Shown piece by piece: positions 14,267-23,700 of a DNA stretch of 33,431 nucleotides (its first letter is position 1; every line of letters starts with the position of its first letter). The stretch comes from Myxococcales bacterium (GTDB taxonomy: Bacteria > Myxococcota_A > Bradymonadia > UBA7976 > UBA1532), in NCBI GenBank assembly GCA_009692505.1, contig SHZC01000034.1, positions 1 through 33,431 on the forward strand, read 5' to 3'. The position numbers and the translations under genes were made by a program. Below the pieces are notes generated by a model that saw only the letters and a program-made list of their open reading frames with translations, was not told the DNA's origin and did not search any database.

Positions 14267-16495
14267 ATGCGCGCCTCTCTCGTTGGCTACCTCGTCGCTG
14301 GCGTCCTCGCCGGACTGGTCGCGGGCGGCTTCGACGCGTCCACCTCGACAACCGACTTGTCTGGCGGCGATCAGGGTCTCCTCTTCGTCGGGACCATCGC
14401 GAGCCTCTCGATGCTCGCGAGCCTCCCGGCTTGGCTCTTCGGCTTGGTCTCGCCGCTTGTGCCCGATGAGCTTGGGCCGCTGGCCCTTCTGGGATCCAGC
14501 CGACGTCGGTTGTTCCCGCAAGGAGATGATCCCCTGCACGAGCGGTCCTTCCTGACGGCCGCGCTCCTGACTTTGTGGGCCTTCGTTGGGCTCTTGTCGA
14601 CGCTCTTGGCGAGGGTCGCCGAGCTCACGCTGCTGCGGGTTCAGTCGCCGCTCCTCTCGGCCCTGCTGTTGACCCTCGCTGCCGTCATCCTCCTCGCGCT
14701 CGGCCTGCTCGTGGCCACCCCACTGCATGCGGCCTTTGGTCGCGCGTTGGAGCGATTCACCCTGCGGATCCCACGCGCCGCGCCGCTCTCGCACCCTGGA
14801 CTCTGGGCGGTGCTCGGCCTGCTCTACGCAGCGCTTCGTCTCGTCGTCTGGCGGCGCGAGAACGACGAGACCTGGGACGCGCTTGATCTTCGCCCATTCG
14901 GCGGCTTCGCCCTCATCTTGGGGGTGCTCTTCGTCGTCGGCCCGATCCTGCGCCTCTTCTTTCTTCACCGGGGCGGGATGGCCCTTCTGCTGCCCGTAGT
15001 TCTCTTCCCGTTCGGCGCCCTCTTCGCGCTGAACCTCAGCCTCAAGAGCGACCCGGCGCTTCACGCGCTGACCACCGCGACGGGGGCTTCGAGGCTCACG
15101 CTCAAGCTCATGCGGCTGCCCTTCGACCGCGACGGCGACGGCTTCTCCGCCGTGCTGGGTGGCCGGGACTGTCGCGACGATGATCCGGCGATTTCCCCTG
15201 GGGCCGTGGAGATCGTCGGCAACGGCCTGGACGAGGACTGCGACGGCGAGGATCTGCTTGAGCTCAGCCGTAAAGAGGACGGCGAAGCCTCGGGCCCGCC
15301 GAACGCCGTACGGTCGAGCCAGCGGCACAACATCGTCCTGTTGACCGTGGACTCGCTCCGCGCCGACCACCTCGGCTTCCTCGGATACACACGTCCGACC
15401 TCACCCGCGATGGACGCGCTCGCCGCAGAGAGCGTCGTCTTCGAGCGCGCCTGGGCCACATCGTCGAAGACCCCGACCTCGGTCCCCTCGCTTCTGACCG
15501 GCAAGTACCCCTCCGAGCTCATCCGCGACGGCGAGCACTTCACGACTTACGGCAGCGAGAACCTCTTCCTCGCCGAGGCACTCCACCTGCGGGACTACCG
15601 GACTTCGGGTTTCCCGAGCCACTGGTACTTCGAGCTCAAGTACGGCCTCGGTCAGGGCTTCGAGACGTGGAGACCCTTCTTCACCGCCGAGCGCGACATG
15701 GAGAAGGTCGAGACCGCCGAGCCCGTCGTGAGCGCGGCGCTCAGGCACCTCGACAATGTGCTGACCCCCGACCCTCACGCGCCCTACTTCCTGTGGCTGC
15801 ACCTCTTGGACCCCCACAAGAACTACCTGGCCCATGCCGGCCTGCCGGCGTTTGGCGACAAGCCGCGCCTGCCCATGGACAAGTACGACGGCGAGATCCG
15901 GTACGTCGATGAGTGGGTCGGGAGACTCTTGTCCGCGCTGCGTGAGCGGCCGGATTGGAACCGAACGGTCTTCGTCTTGACCTCTGACCACGGGGAAGCC
16001 TTTGGCGAGCACGGCTATAGCTTCCACGGGCATGGGCTGCACGAGCATCAGCTCCGGGTGCCCCTCGTGATCCGCCTGCCGGGTGCCCCTCCCAGACGGG
16101 TGGCCACGCCGGTCAGCTTGATCGATCTCATGCCGACGCTCCTCGAGCTCAGCGGGCAGACCGACTGGTCGTCGCTCGAGCTCCGGGGTCGCTCGCTTCT
16201 GCCCGCGTTGACCGGCGGGGAGCTCGACGCCCGACCGATCTTTGCCGAGACCCCCAAAGGGCCACACAACCCCCAGCGTGAGGCCTACATAGAGTGGCCT
16301 CATAAGATCCTGCATGAGGGCGAAGGCGATCTGTACCTGCTCTACGATCTCCAGACCGACGCGCGGGAGAACGACGATCGCTATCGCCACGATCCGGAGC
16401 CGGCCTTGAGGATGCGGGACGCCCTGAAGCGTTTTCGGAGCGAGGAGATCGCCGTGCGCGGGCCCGAGGCGACCGTATCGTCACGGGCCGAGTGA
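14267..16495 (+). CDS. Membrane sulfatase-superfamily hydrolase/transferase with internal MopE motif
   Basis: The protein has 742 residues. Residues 1-285 contain about seven hydrophobic helices. Residues 287-333 are one MopE metal-binding motif (DRDGDGF...GNGLDEDCDG). The catalytic domain starts with HNIVLLTVDSLRADHLG (metal ligand D362). It continues with SSKTPTSVPSLLTGKYP and the metal site SDHGEAFGEHG (D574, H575). At the position of the formylglycine Cys/Ser of sulfatases (C/S-x-P-x-R) this enzyme has T402, and V406 replaces the Arg. A Thr nucleophile is typical of phosphoethanolamine transferases and LtaS-like enzymes, so it is unlikely to need formylglycine. It is probably an inner-membrane enzyme acting on lipid-linked or polysaccharide substrates. 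The 3' end overlaps the ABC gene by 15 bases tail to tail. Confidence 0.88.
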   Translation: MRASLVGYLVAGVLAGLVAGGFDASTSTTDLSGGDQGLLFVGTIASLSMLASLPAWLFGLVSPLVPDELGPLALLGSSRRRLFPQGDDPLHERSFLTAALLTLWAFVGLLSTLLARVAELTLLRVQSPLLSALLLTLAAVILLALGLLVATPLHAAFGRALERFTLRIPRAAPLSHPGLWAVLGLLYAALRLVVWRRENDETWDALDLRPFGGFALILGVLFVVGPILRLFFLHRGGMALLLPVVLFPFGALFALNLSLKSDPALHALTTATGASRLTLKLMRLPFDRDGDGFSAVLGGRDCRDDDPAISPGAVEIVGNGLDEDCDGEDLLELSRKEDGEASGPPNAVRSSQRHNIVLLTVDSLRADHLGFLGYTRPTSPAMDALAAESVVFERAWATSSKTPTSVPSLLTGKYPSELIRDGEHFTTYGSENLFLAEALHLRDYRTSGFPSHWYFELKYGLGQGFETWRPFFTAERDMEKVETAEPVVSAALRHLDNVLTPDPHAPYFLWLHLLDPHKNYLAHAGLPAFGDKPRLPMDKYDGEIRYVDEWVGRLLSALRERPDWNRTVFVLTSDHGEAFGEHGYSFHGHGLHEHQLRVPLVIRLPGAPPRRVATPVSLIDLMPTLLELSGQTDWSSLELRGRSLLPALTGGELDARPIFAETPKGPHNPQREAYIEWPHKILHEGEGDLYLLYDLQTDARENDDRYRHDPEPALRMRDALKRFRSEEIAVRGPEATVSSRAE

Positions 16496-18118
16496 CGAGG
16501 GCGTCGCCGTCGGCTCCTGAGACCCGGCGCCGCCTGCAAAAATGAACGCCGTGACCAGCGGATCGGGGTGGCTCCGGAGCTCGTCGGGGCTGCCGATCGC
16601 GAGGATTCGGCCCCGGTGGATCATCACGATCTGATCGGCGATGCGGAACGTCGACAGCATGTCGTGGCTGATCACGATGGAGGTGATCGGGAACGCTTCC
16701 TGCGCCTCGACGATCATGTCGTCCACGCGCCGCATCATGATGGGGTCCTGGCCGGTCGTGGGCTCGTCGTAGATCATGATGTCGGGCTTCGTGATGATGG
16801 CGCGGGCGAGGCCGACGCGCTTCCGCTCGCCGTTGGAGATCTGAGCGGGGAAGCGGTCGAGGAGGTGCGGCACCTTCAGGCGGACGGACACTTCCTCCAC
16901 GGCCGCGTCGATCGCCGGTCGCCGCAGCCGCCGCCGTTCTACGAGCGGGAACGCGATGTTCTCGCGCACGGTCAGCGAGTCGAACAAGGCGGCCCCCTGG
17001 AACAACATCCCGATTCGGGCGCACACCTCGAGGAGCTCTTTGCCCCTGAGCGTTTGGAGGTCTTTGCCGAAGACCGAGACGTTTCCGCGATCGGGTCGCA
17101 GCAGCCCGGTGATGTGCTTGATGAGGACGCTCTTGCCGGATCCCGAGCCGCCGATCACGACCGTGACCTTGCGCTCGGGGATGTCGAGATCGACGCCTCT
17201 GAGGACGTGGTTGTCCCCAAAGGACTTCTCGAGTCCGCGGATGGACACAACGGACTTCGCGCGCACCTCGGTCGGCGCCGCGCTCGTCTCCGTCGGAGGC
17301 GCGCTCGGCTCACGGCCCATCCGCTCGGTGACCGCGCTCCCCATAAACGCGCGGACGCGGGGGCGCTCGTCTCGGCTCACCTCGTCGAAGGTACCCACCG
17401 AGACGATCTTGCCGTCGGCGAGCATCGCCATCGTATCGGCGAGCCGTCGGTTGCTGGCCATGTCGTGCGAGATAATGACGCTCGTGATGTCGAAGACTTG
17501 CCGCGTCCGGAGGATCAGCTCGTCGACGAACTCGACCATGATCGGGTCGAGGCCGGTGGTGGGCTCGTCGAAGAGCACGACCTCCGGGTTGCTGATGACC
17601 GCCCGGGCCAAAGCGACCCGCTTCTTCATGCCGCCGCTGAGCGTGGCCGGCAGCGCGTTTTTGGCCTGCGCCAAGTCCAGCATCGCCAGCAACTCGTCAA
17701 CCAGCTTGTCAATCTCGGCGGAGGGCAGCCGCGTATTGTTCGCCAACGGAAACGCGATGTTCTCAGCCACGGTCATGGAGTCGATGAGCGCGTAGCTCTG
17801 AAAGACCATCGTGCACCGCTTCCGCAAGTGCGTTCGCTCCCGCTCCGAGGCCCGGCCGAGATCGACGCCGAAGAGCTTGACTTGACCCTCGTCTGGCCGA
17901 GTCAGGCCGTTCATCAGGCGGAGGAGGACCGACTTGCCGCTGCCCGACTCCCCGACGATGACCGTGGTCTCACCCGCCTTGATTGAGAGGTTGACGCCAT
18001 CGAGCACGGCCTTGCCGCCGTAGTGTTTGACCACGTCCAGAAGCTCGATGACCGGCTGCGTCTTCGGCCAACGCTCGACCTCCGGGAGGAGGAGGTTCTT
18101 TCGGACGGTCTCGCTCAT
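16481..18118 (-). CDS. Tandem-fused MlaF-like ABC transporter ATPase
   Basis: The single 545-residue chain carries two ATPase domains of the MlaF/Ttg2A (MCE-linked lipid transport) type. The first has Walker A GESGSGKS (56-63), signature LSGGMKKRV and Walker B VVLFDEPTTGLDP. The linker (about 262-288) is rich in Pro, Thr and Ala. The second has Walker A GGSGSGKS (323-330), Walker B IMIYDEPTTGQDP and ISHDM. Its signature reads ISNGE (427-431) instead of LSGGE, so that ATP site may be weakened. Usually MlaF is one domain per gene next to an MlaE permease and an MlaD protein; neither is in the window. It is cytoplasmic and membrane-associated. It is the last gene of the minus-strand run, 73 bases after the frameshifted gene. 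Confidence 0.93.
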   Translation of the reverse strand: MSETVRKNLLLPEVERWPKTQPVIELLDVVKHYGGKAVLDGVNLSIKAGETTVIVGESGSGKSVLLRLMNGLTRPDEGQVKLFGVDLGRASERERTHLRKRCTMVFQSYALIDSMTVAENIAFPLANNTRLPSAEIDKLVDELLAMLDLAQAKNALPATLSGGMKKRVALARAVISNPEVVLFDEPTTGLDPIMVEFVDELILRTRQVFDITSVIISHDMASNRRLADTMAMLADGKIVSVGTFDEVSRDERPRVRAFMGSAVTERMGREPSAPPTETSAAPTEVRAKSVVSIRGLEKSFGDNHVLRGVDLDIPERKVTVVIGGSGSGKSVLIKHITGLLRPDRGNVSVFGKDLQTLRGKELLEVCARIGMLFQGAALFDSLTVRENIAFPLVERRRLRRPAIDAAVEEVSVRLKVPHLLDRFPAQISNGERKRVGLARAIITKPDIMIYDEPTTGQDPIMMRRVDDMIVEAQEAFPITSIVISHDMLSTFRIADQIVMIHRGRILAIGSPDELRSHPDPLVTAFIFAGGAGSQEPTATPSSLGP

Positions 18119-18191
18119 TGGGCGCGGACCTTGTGCTCAGCGAAGCGGACAGGTGTGGTGCCCGAGGGTCTGCGCCACCGAAGACCCGCCA

Positions 18192-19002
18192 TCAAATGAG
18201 GAACAGCGCGGCGAAGAAGGGCTCGTCGGCCTCGAGGGTCATCGGACCAAAGAACGGGAGGCGCTGGACGACGACGTAGGGCGTCCCGGCGATGCCTTGG
18301 CCCACGAGCCCCTCGATGACTTGCCGGCTCATTCGGACGGACATCCCGGCGGGCGCCGGCGCCTCTCGGGATGGCGGGCAGAAGCGCGAACTCCCCACCC
18401 CTGGTCACGGTGAGAGCCTCTCGCCCAGCGACGACGCCGATGGTCTGGGGGATGCCCAGGGCAGCCGGCGCGAAGTCGCAGGTCGGCGTGCCCAGCGCGA
18501 AGTAGGTGTCGCCCCGAGCCGAGGTGGGCAGCAAGAGCGAGGCGTCGGACGTCCGGTTGTAGCCACAGCAAACGAGGTTGTGCTGAGCGGCGACGATAGG
18601 CTGCGTGGCGTTGACCCGAATCGCCCCGGCCCGCAGACCGTTGGTGGCGCAGCCCTGATCGGAGAAGACCGCCGCGTTGCAGGTCTGGAGGACGCCGGGT
18701 CGGACCGCCCGACATCGCTGGGCCCCGTCGTGGAAGTCGCCCCCGTTGGGTCCGAGATCAGGCTCGGGCTGCAGACCTCGGTTGGCGTCGATGGGGCAGT
18801 TCTCGAGCTCGTCGGACACGCCGTCGGTGTCGGCGGCGTCTGCGGTCTCGCCGCCGCGGCCCTGGTCCACTGAGGGCGTGCCCCCCACGGCACCCTGCTC
18901 CTGGATGTTGACCGGCTTGGGTTCCTCCGGGCTCGCGGGGGTCGTCAAGCAGCTTGACGAACCGGCGAGGACGCAGCCGACGAGCGCGAGCGGGCGGACC
19001 AT
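18192..19002 (-). pseudogene. Secreted/lipoprotein-like gene of unknown function carrying an apparent frameshift
   Basis: ATG 19002 follows a good GGAGG site. The N-terminus is a signal with a weak lipobox (GSSSC, C18), a Pro-rich stretch, and a type-3-like DADTDGVSDELENCPIDAN segment. The reading frame looks natural to about TRGGEFALLPAIP, then becomes Arg-rich to 18115. From about 18360 the natural-looking continuation (MSRQVIEGLVGQGIAGTPYVVVQ...EADEPFFAALF) is in another frame and stops at 18192. Removing one base, for example one G of GGG at 18351-18353, joins the two. This may be a sequencing error in a GC-rich stretch or a true disruption. With the repair the protein is about 270 residues, with a thioredoxin-like GTPYV loop near the end (tentative). 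It sits between the 19028 gene and the ABC gene. Confidence 0.7.
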
Positions 19003-19027
19003 AAACAGAACCTCCGGGGCGCGCAGG

Positions 19028-19804
19028 CTATCGCTCGCCCGGGGGGGGCCGCAATCGCTCGAAGGCGCGAGGTTCGAGTTCGTCGATCGTCGCCGCGGCC
19101 TCGAGCGCCTCGATGAGCAGCGGGCCGAACGCCGTCTCGTGCCTCTGCGCCACGAGAGCTCCGGTCGGCAGCCGTCGCCAGTCGGCGAAGGAGACCTCGA
19201 GCCCCCCCACCGGGAGGATCTTCACCCACATCCTCCATGCGGAGGGCAGGCTTGTGCCGTCGAAGAGCAGGAGGTAGGCGTCGCCGGGCGTCGTGCCCCC
19301 GCTGCCAAAGGTGAGGAGCAAGTGGTCGCCAAGGGGGCCCGGCTCCGTTAGAGACTCACGTCTCGTCCCGGCATCGAAGAGCCCGTCAAACGGGAAGAGC
19401 CAGAAGCTGTCGTTCACAAACGCGCTGTGCGCCTCGGTCAGGGTCTCGGCCAAGCCTTGTCCAAAGAGCTCCCGACCGTCCTCGAAGGCCCGTCCGCTGA
19501 GAGGTTGCGTCTCCATGAGGACCTCCAGCCGCCCCTGTCGCCACCGGACCCGTCCGGCGTTCTTGTCCCAGAGCCAGTCGTTTGCTCGGAGCTTCCAGCG
19601 CAGCGCGCCGGTCGAGCGCCAACCGGTCAGGCCGACGGCGACCTCCAGGACGCGCGCCCGAGCGTCGGCCTCAACCGACGACCCGGCACCCTCGGGGCGG
19701 GAGCGGTGAAGCGCGAACCCCGCGACGAGCACCGCCAATCCCAAGGCCAGCACGAGAAGTCCTATGACCTTGAGCCCGCGTGAGGCGCCTCGGTCGCTTG
19801 CCAC
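19028..19804 (-). CDS. Membrane-anchored periplasmic protein, possibly LolA-like
   Basis: The start is GTG 19804, 8 bases after the beta-barrel gene's stop. Residues 10-32 form one membrane anchor (LKVIGLLVLALGLAVLVAGF). The mature domain of about 220 residues is strand-rich with many Trp and Phe residues: GWRSTGALRWKLRANDWLWD, GRVRWRQGRLEVLMETQPL, DHLLLTFGSGGTTPGDAYLL, WRMWVKILPVGGLEVSF. This strand pattern recalls the LolA/LppX lipoprotein-carrier fold, but I see no diagnostic motif. It is likely in the inner membrane facing the periplasm. It is part of the compact run with the barrel and metalloprotease genes. Confidence 0.72.
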   Translation of the reverse strand: MASDRGASRGLKVIGLLVLALGLAVLVAGFALHRSRPEGAGSSVEADARARVLEVAVGLTGWRSTGALRWKLRANDWLWDKNAGRVRWRQGRLEVLMETQPLSGRAFEDGRELFGQGLAETLTEAHSAFVNDSFWLFPFDGLFDAGTRRESLTEPGPLGDHLLLTFGSGGTTPGDAYLLLFDGTSLPSAWRMWVKILPVGGLEVSFADWRRLPTGALVAQRHETAFGPLLIEALEAAATIDELEPRAFERLRPPPGER

Positions 19805-19812
19805 CGCTGTTG

Positions 19813-20715
19813 TCAGAAGCGCGCGCCGAACGCCAGCGCGAGCTCGACCTCATCCCGATTGAACCAGCTCACGTTGACGATGCCGTCTCGAAGGACGTTG
19901 CTGCCCTGCTCGATGGAGGTCGTCAGGGAGTATCGCTCGAGGAAGACGTAAGCCACGTGGGCCTCGTAGTCATAGCCCTGATTCCAGGCGCCGCTGTCGG
20001 CGTACAGGGAGGCGTGTTGGTCGACGGCGTCGTATTGTCGAAACCAGGTCCACCCTCCGGAGGCGCCGAGCGTGAGGTTGCCCAGCTCGTCTCCGAGATC
20101 GAGGAGCGTGTAGTCGAGGCCCAGATGGCTACCGAACTCCCACTGCGTATTCATCACCCCATCAATGCCGGCGCGCTCGGCGAAAGCGTGCGCACGATAT
20201 CGGGCGTTGGGAGAAACAGAGGCGGTGAGACCTGAGACAAGCTCCATGGACAGCGAGAGGGTGTAGCCGACCGCGACGTAGAGGTCTTGCCTGGAGCTGG
20301 CGCGTGACGTGGGCAGGGCAAACGCGAGCTCATGCGTGACGTCGATCGACTTGGGGCCGACCGGCAGGGTTTGCCCATAACTCAGGCCCAAGGTCGTATC
20401 CGTGAGCCGAAAGCCGGACTCCTCGGGCTGAGCCACGAACCGCTCATTGAGCCCGAGGCGAACGGACACCTTGCCGCCGGGGAAGACCTCAGCACCTCCC
20501 CCCAGGCGGTAGGCCAGCGACTGGTCGCCCCCGGAGGTGTCATCGGTGACGAGCAGGCGCCCATACCGCAACCCCAGGCTGGCGCTCCACGGCTTGCTTG
20601 GGGCCGCAGCCTCGGAGGCGACCACCTCTGAAGGCGGCGTCTCCACGGCGTGCGCCGACGCAAGCGGCGCGACGACGCAGACGAGCAGGAGCCCCGAGGA
20701 TGAACCGAGCCTCAC
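19813..20715 (-). CDS. Outer-membrane beta-barrel-like protein
   Basis: The start is GTG 20715, two bases after the metalloprotease stop. A signal peptide ends near ASAHA-VE. The rest (about 275 residues) alternates amphipathic strands with Gly/Asn/Asp turns: WSASLGLRYGRLLV, KVSVRLGLNERF, YVAVGYTLSLSMELVSGLTASVSP, WEFGSHLGLDYTLLDLG, NLTLGASGGWTWF. It ends ELALAFGARF, with the C-terminal Phe that marks substrates of the BAM complex. About 12 strands can be counted. It could be a porin-like partner of the lipoproteins encoded just upstream, or a passive barrel of unknown function. Placement in the outer membrane is inferred from these traits. Confidence 0.8.
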   Translation of the reverse strand: MRLGSSSGLLLVCVVAPLASAHAVETPPSEVVASEAAAPSKPWSASLGLRYGRLLVTDDTSGGDQSLAYRLGGGAEVFPGGKVSVRLGLNERFVAQPEESGFRLTDTTLGLSYGQTLPVGPKSIDVTHELAFALPTSRASSRQDLYVAVGYTLSLSMELVSGLTASVSPNARYRAHAFAERAGIDGVMNTQWEFGSHLGLDYTLLDLGDELGNLTLGASGGWTWFRQYDAVDQHASLYADSGAWNQGYDYEAHVAYVFLERYSLTTSIEQGSNVLRDGIVNVSWFNRDEVELALAFGARF

Positions 20716-20717
20716 GG

Positions 20718-23700
20718 TCAGAAGCCGACGAAGTTGTTGAAGTACTCGTAGTACGCCAACAGGATCTTCAGGCCGAAGTTGTCCTCGTCGCCAGAGGCGT
20801 TGGAGTTGAGAGACTCGTTGTACTCGCGCATGAACTGATAGCTGACCGGGCTCCGGGAGCGGTCGGCGACGAGGTGCCAGCTCCGATCGGCGAGATACGA
20901 ATAAACGTACTCCTTGCCGTCGTGAACGAAGATCTGAGGGGCGTTGTCGCTCCTCGTCGCGTCGGCGATGGCCCCTTCGTGGAACTCGGCCTCGAGATCC
21001 TCGGCGCGATTGAATCGCTTGATGGCGATGCGGTCGCGGAGCTGGATATTGCCGACGAGGTTCGAGTTCGTGACCGCCGCGAAGATGTTGAGGGCGTAGT
21101 ACTTAAACCAAGGGAAGGTGTCGTAGTTCGCGCCCAACATATTGTCGAGCACCCGCTGCGCGAGCGCGTCGTTCTGTGCGCCGAAGGGCGCGTCGTACAT
21201 GGCCGCGTAGGTCGCGACGTTGGGGTTGTAGGCACTGATGTCCTGCAGATCCATGAACGCGAACGTGGCGAAGAGCTTGTCGAGGATGATGCCCACGCGA
21301 ATGACGTCGCCGTAGAAGGGGTCGAACTCCGTCTGGTAGTTCCGGAAGGCCGCGGGCTGATTGATGATCGCGTCGTAGAACGCGATGTTGATGCCCACGG
21401 CGGCGGAGATGTCGTTGTAGAAGTCGACGGAGATCTCGTCGTACTCCTGATCGGTCTTCACGCTGGCCGTCTCGTCGGTCTGTGCGTCGACCTGATCGAG
21501 TCGCTTGAGGACCGACTGCACGCCGCCGCCGCCCCAGTCGAAGATGGCCAGGTGCCACATGCGCTGGATGGAGAAGACGGCGTCGTACACGGAGTAGGCG
21601 TAGCCGCTCGTATCCCAGAACTTGCGCCACGCGCGCTTGTTTCGCAGCTCGTAGAGCCAATCATATCGCTCGATGGCGTTTATGGCGATCTGCGCCGGGG
21701 TCACGCCGAAGTCAAAGGCGCGGCAGAGCGGCGAGCGGCCGCGGTGCTCGTCGGTGCAGTACAAGACGTCCTCGGCCATCGCCTCGGTTCGGGCCGCCTC
21801 GTTGCCGTAGATGTGCTGGATGGCGAGCTCGTCGTAGCGACCCCAGCCCTTCGGGCTTGAGGCCTCCTCGATGGGCGAGACGTAGTCCATGACCGAGGCC
21901 GACGTCTCACCGGCGCGCATGTGCTTGGCGTCGACGCTGCCGTAGAAGTTGTGGCGCAGCCCGACGTTGTGGCCGAACTCGTGAATGGCGACCTTGTAGA
22001 TGATGTCGTTGACGACGCGGCTGCTGAACTCGCGGTCGCTCTCCCAAGTGTTCCCATTGCCGGGCCGGGTGATGCAGCGACGCGAGGAGAGGGCGGCGGC
22101 CGTGATGGCGTCGTTGGCGTCGAAGACCTCGATATTGGTCAAGGCGAGGAGCTGCTCCTCATCCTGAACGATGCGGTCCCGCAGCCCGCGCCAATCGCGG
22201 AACTCGTCCATGAAGTTGACCTGCGCCTCGATGCCCTCCCGAGAGCCGAGCGCGTGGGGCCCAAAGGGGTTCAGGTTCGCCTGAATCGCGCCAAGCTTCT
22301 TCTCGAAGTCCGCCACGGCCGCCTTGTTCTCGATGAGCTCCTGCATGATCCGGGACTTGCCGCCGGTCATCCAGACAAAGGAGTTCCAAGCCGGCTCGGC
22401 GTAGCGGAGCTCCGGCAGGAGTCGATGGAAGTTCTTCGCGAAGTCGGGGTGCGTCGGCGTGGGGACGAAGTCCTCCTTCTGGGCGGTGACGTCCTCGTCG
22501 GGCACGTTCATCACGCGGCGCATCTCGTTGAACAGCGCGGACGTGAGCCGCGGACGCTGCTTGCAGGTCTCGAGGCCCGCCGTCGCGACAGCGAGGCACG
22601 CGGTCTTGGCGTCGGCGTCGGCCGCGCTCTCGCACGCCTGGTCAGCCTGGGTCTTCTCGAAGGTGCAGCGGCTCTCGTCGCCGGGGGCCACAGTCGAACC
22701 CTCAGCGCAGTCAATCTCCTCCCAGGCCTTGTCTTCCTCGGGCTTCAGGCGCGCGCCGGTCGTCTCGAGGAAGTTCTCCAGCGTGAACCGGTAGTAGTCC
22801 ATGCCGATGTTGTAGAGGTTGAGGTTGGCGTTGAGCACCTCGCCCGTCCGGGGATCGGCGGCCGAGGGTCCGTAACCGAGCAGGCCCCGGGTCGTGTCGA
22901 TGTCGTGGTGCCACTGAGCGAAGCTGTACCGCATGTCCCCGACGTGGCGAATGATGCCGCCGTCGTCGAACTCGACGAACTTCAGCCGAATCGTCGCGCC
23001 GGCCTTCTCGAAGACGGCGTTGGTGGCCTCAGCGATATGGCTGAAGAAGGGCTTGTACCGCTCGGGGAAGCCCGGCTGGAAGTAGAAGGTCATGTCCGCT
23101 CGCGACGGATCCCATCGCTTGGCGAAGGCGCGCGCGCCCAGCTCTCCGGCCTCATGGTCGGTGAACAGGTTGAGGAGCTGGAAGACCCCGTACTTCTTGT
23201 TGCGGAGCTCCTTCTCGCCGATCTCTTCGGGCTCGTAGCGGAGCTTGAAGACCTGATCGTCGCCTTCGCCCACGTACGCGCCGGTCTTGGGCCGCGTGAA
23301 GGAGTAGTGGTAGCGGATCGTGGACGTCCCCGTGCCGTTGGCGAGGGTCGTCATGTTGTAGCAGCCGCCCTGAACCGTGAGCAGGTAGGTGCTCTCCAGC
23401 TCGAAGCCGAAGGTCTCCTCGCCCGTCGACGAGCAGGTGCCCTCTTCGGAGGCGGTCGCGGCGAGGGCCTCGCGAGCGACGACGACGTCGGCCTCGAGCG
23501 CCTGAATGTCTGCATCCACGGCCGCGGAGAGCGCGGTCTGGGCGGACTTGTAGCCGGCCAAAGCGGCCTCGTACTTCGCCCGACGGCCCTTGTACTCGGC
23601 CTCAATCTGGGACTCGGTGCAGGCCGTCTGCCAGCGGTAGGTGTCCGGCACGAGGTGCGTCGCGACCGGGGTGGCGCATTCGTGCAGGAACTCGCCGTAG

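Noticed and set aside
14174..15370. Glu/Arg-rich minus-strand open frame opposite the membrane part of the sulfatase-like protein
   Set aside because: Charged composition is the complement of hydrophobic helices; no start site or family match.
15401..16390. Minus-strand open frame inside the sulfatase-like gene
   Set aside because: Antisense artefact; the plus strand has sulfatase-superfamily motifs throughout.
18115..18350. Arg-rich C-terminus overlapping the ABC gene start (ATGA)
   Set aside because: Composition is that of a shifted frame, and a natural-looking protein end lies in another frame; the overlap is probably chance.
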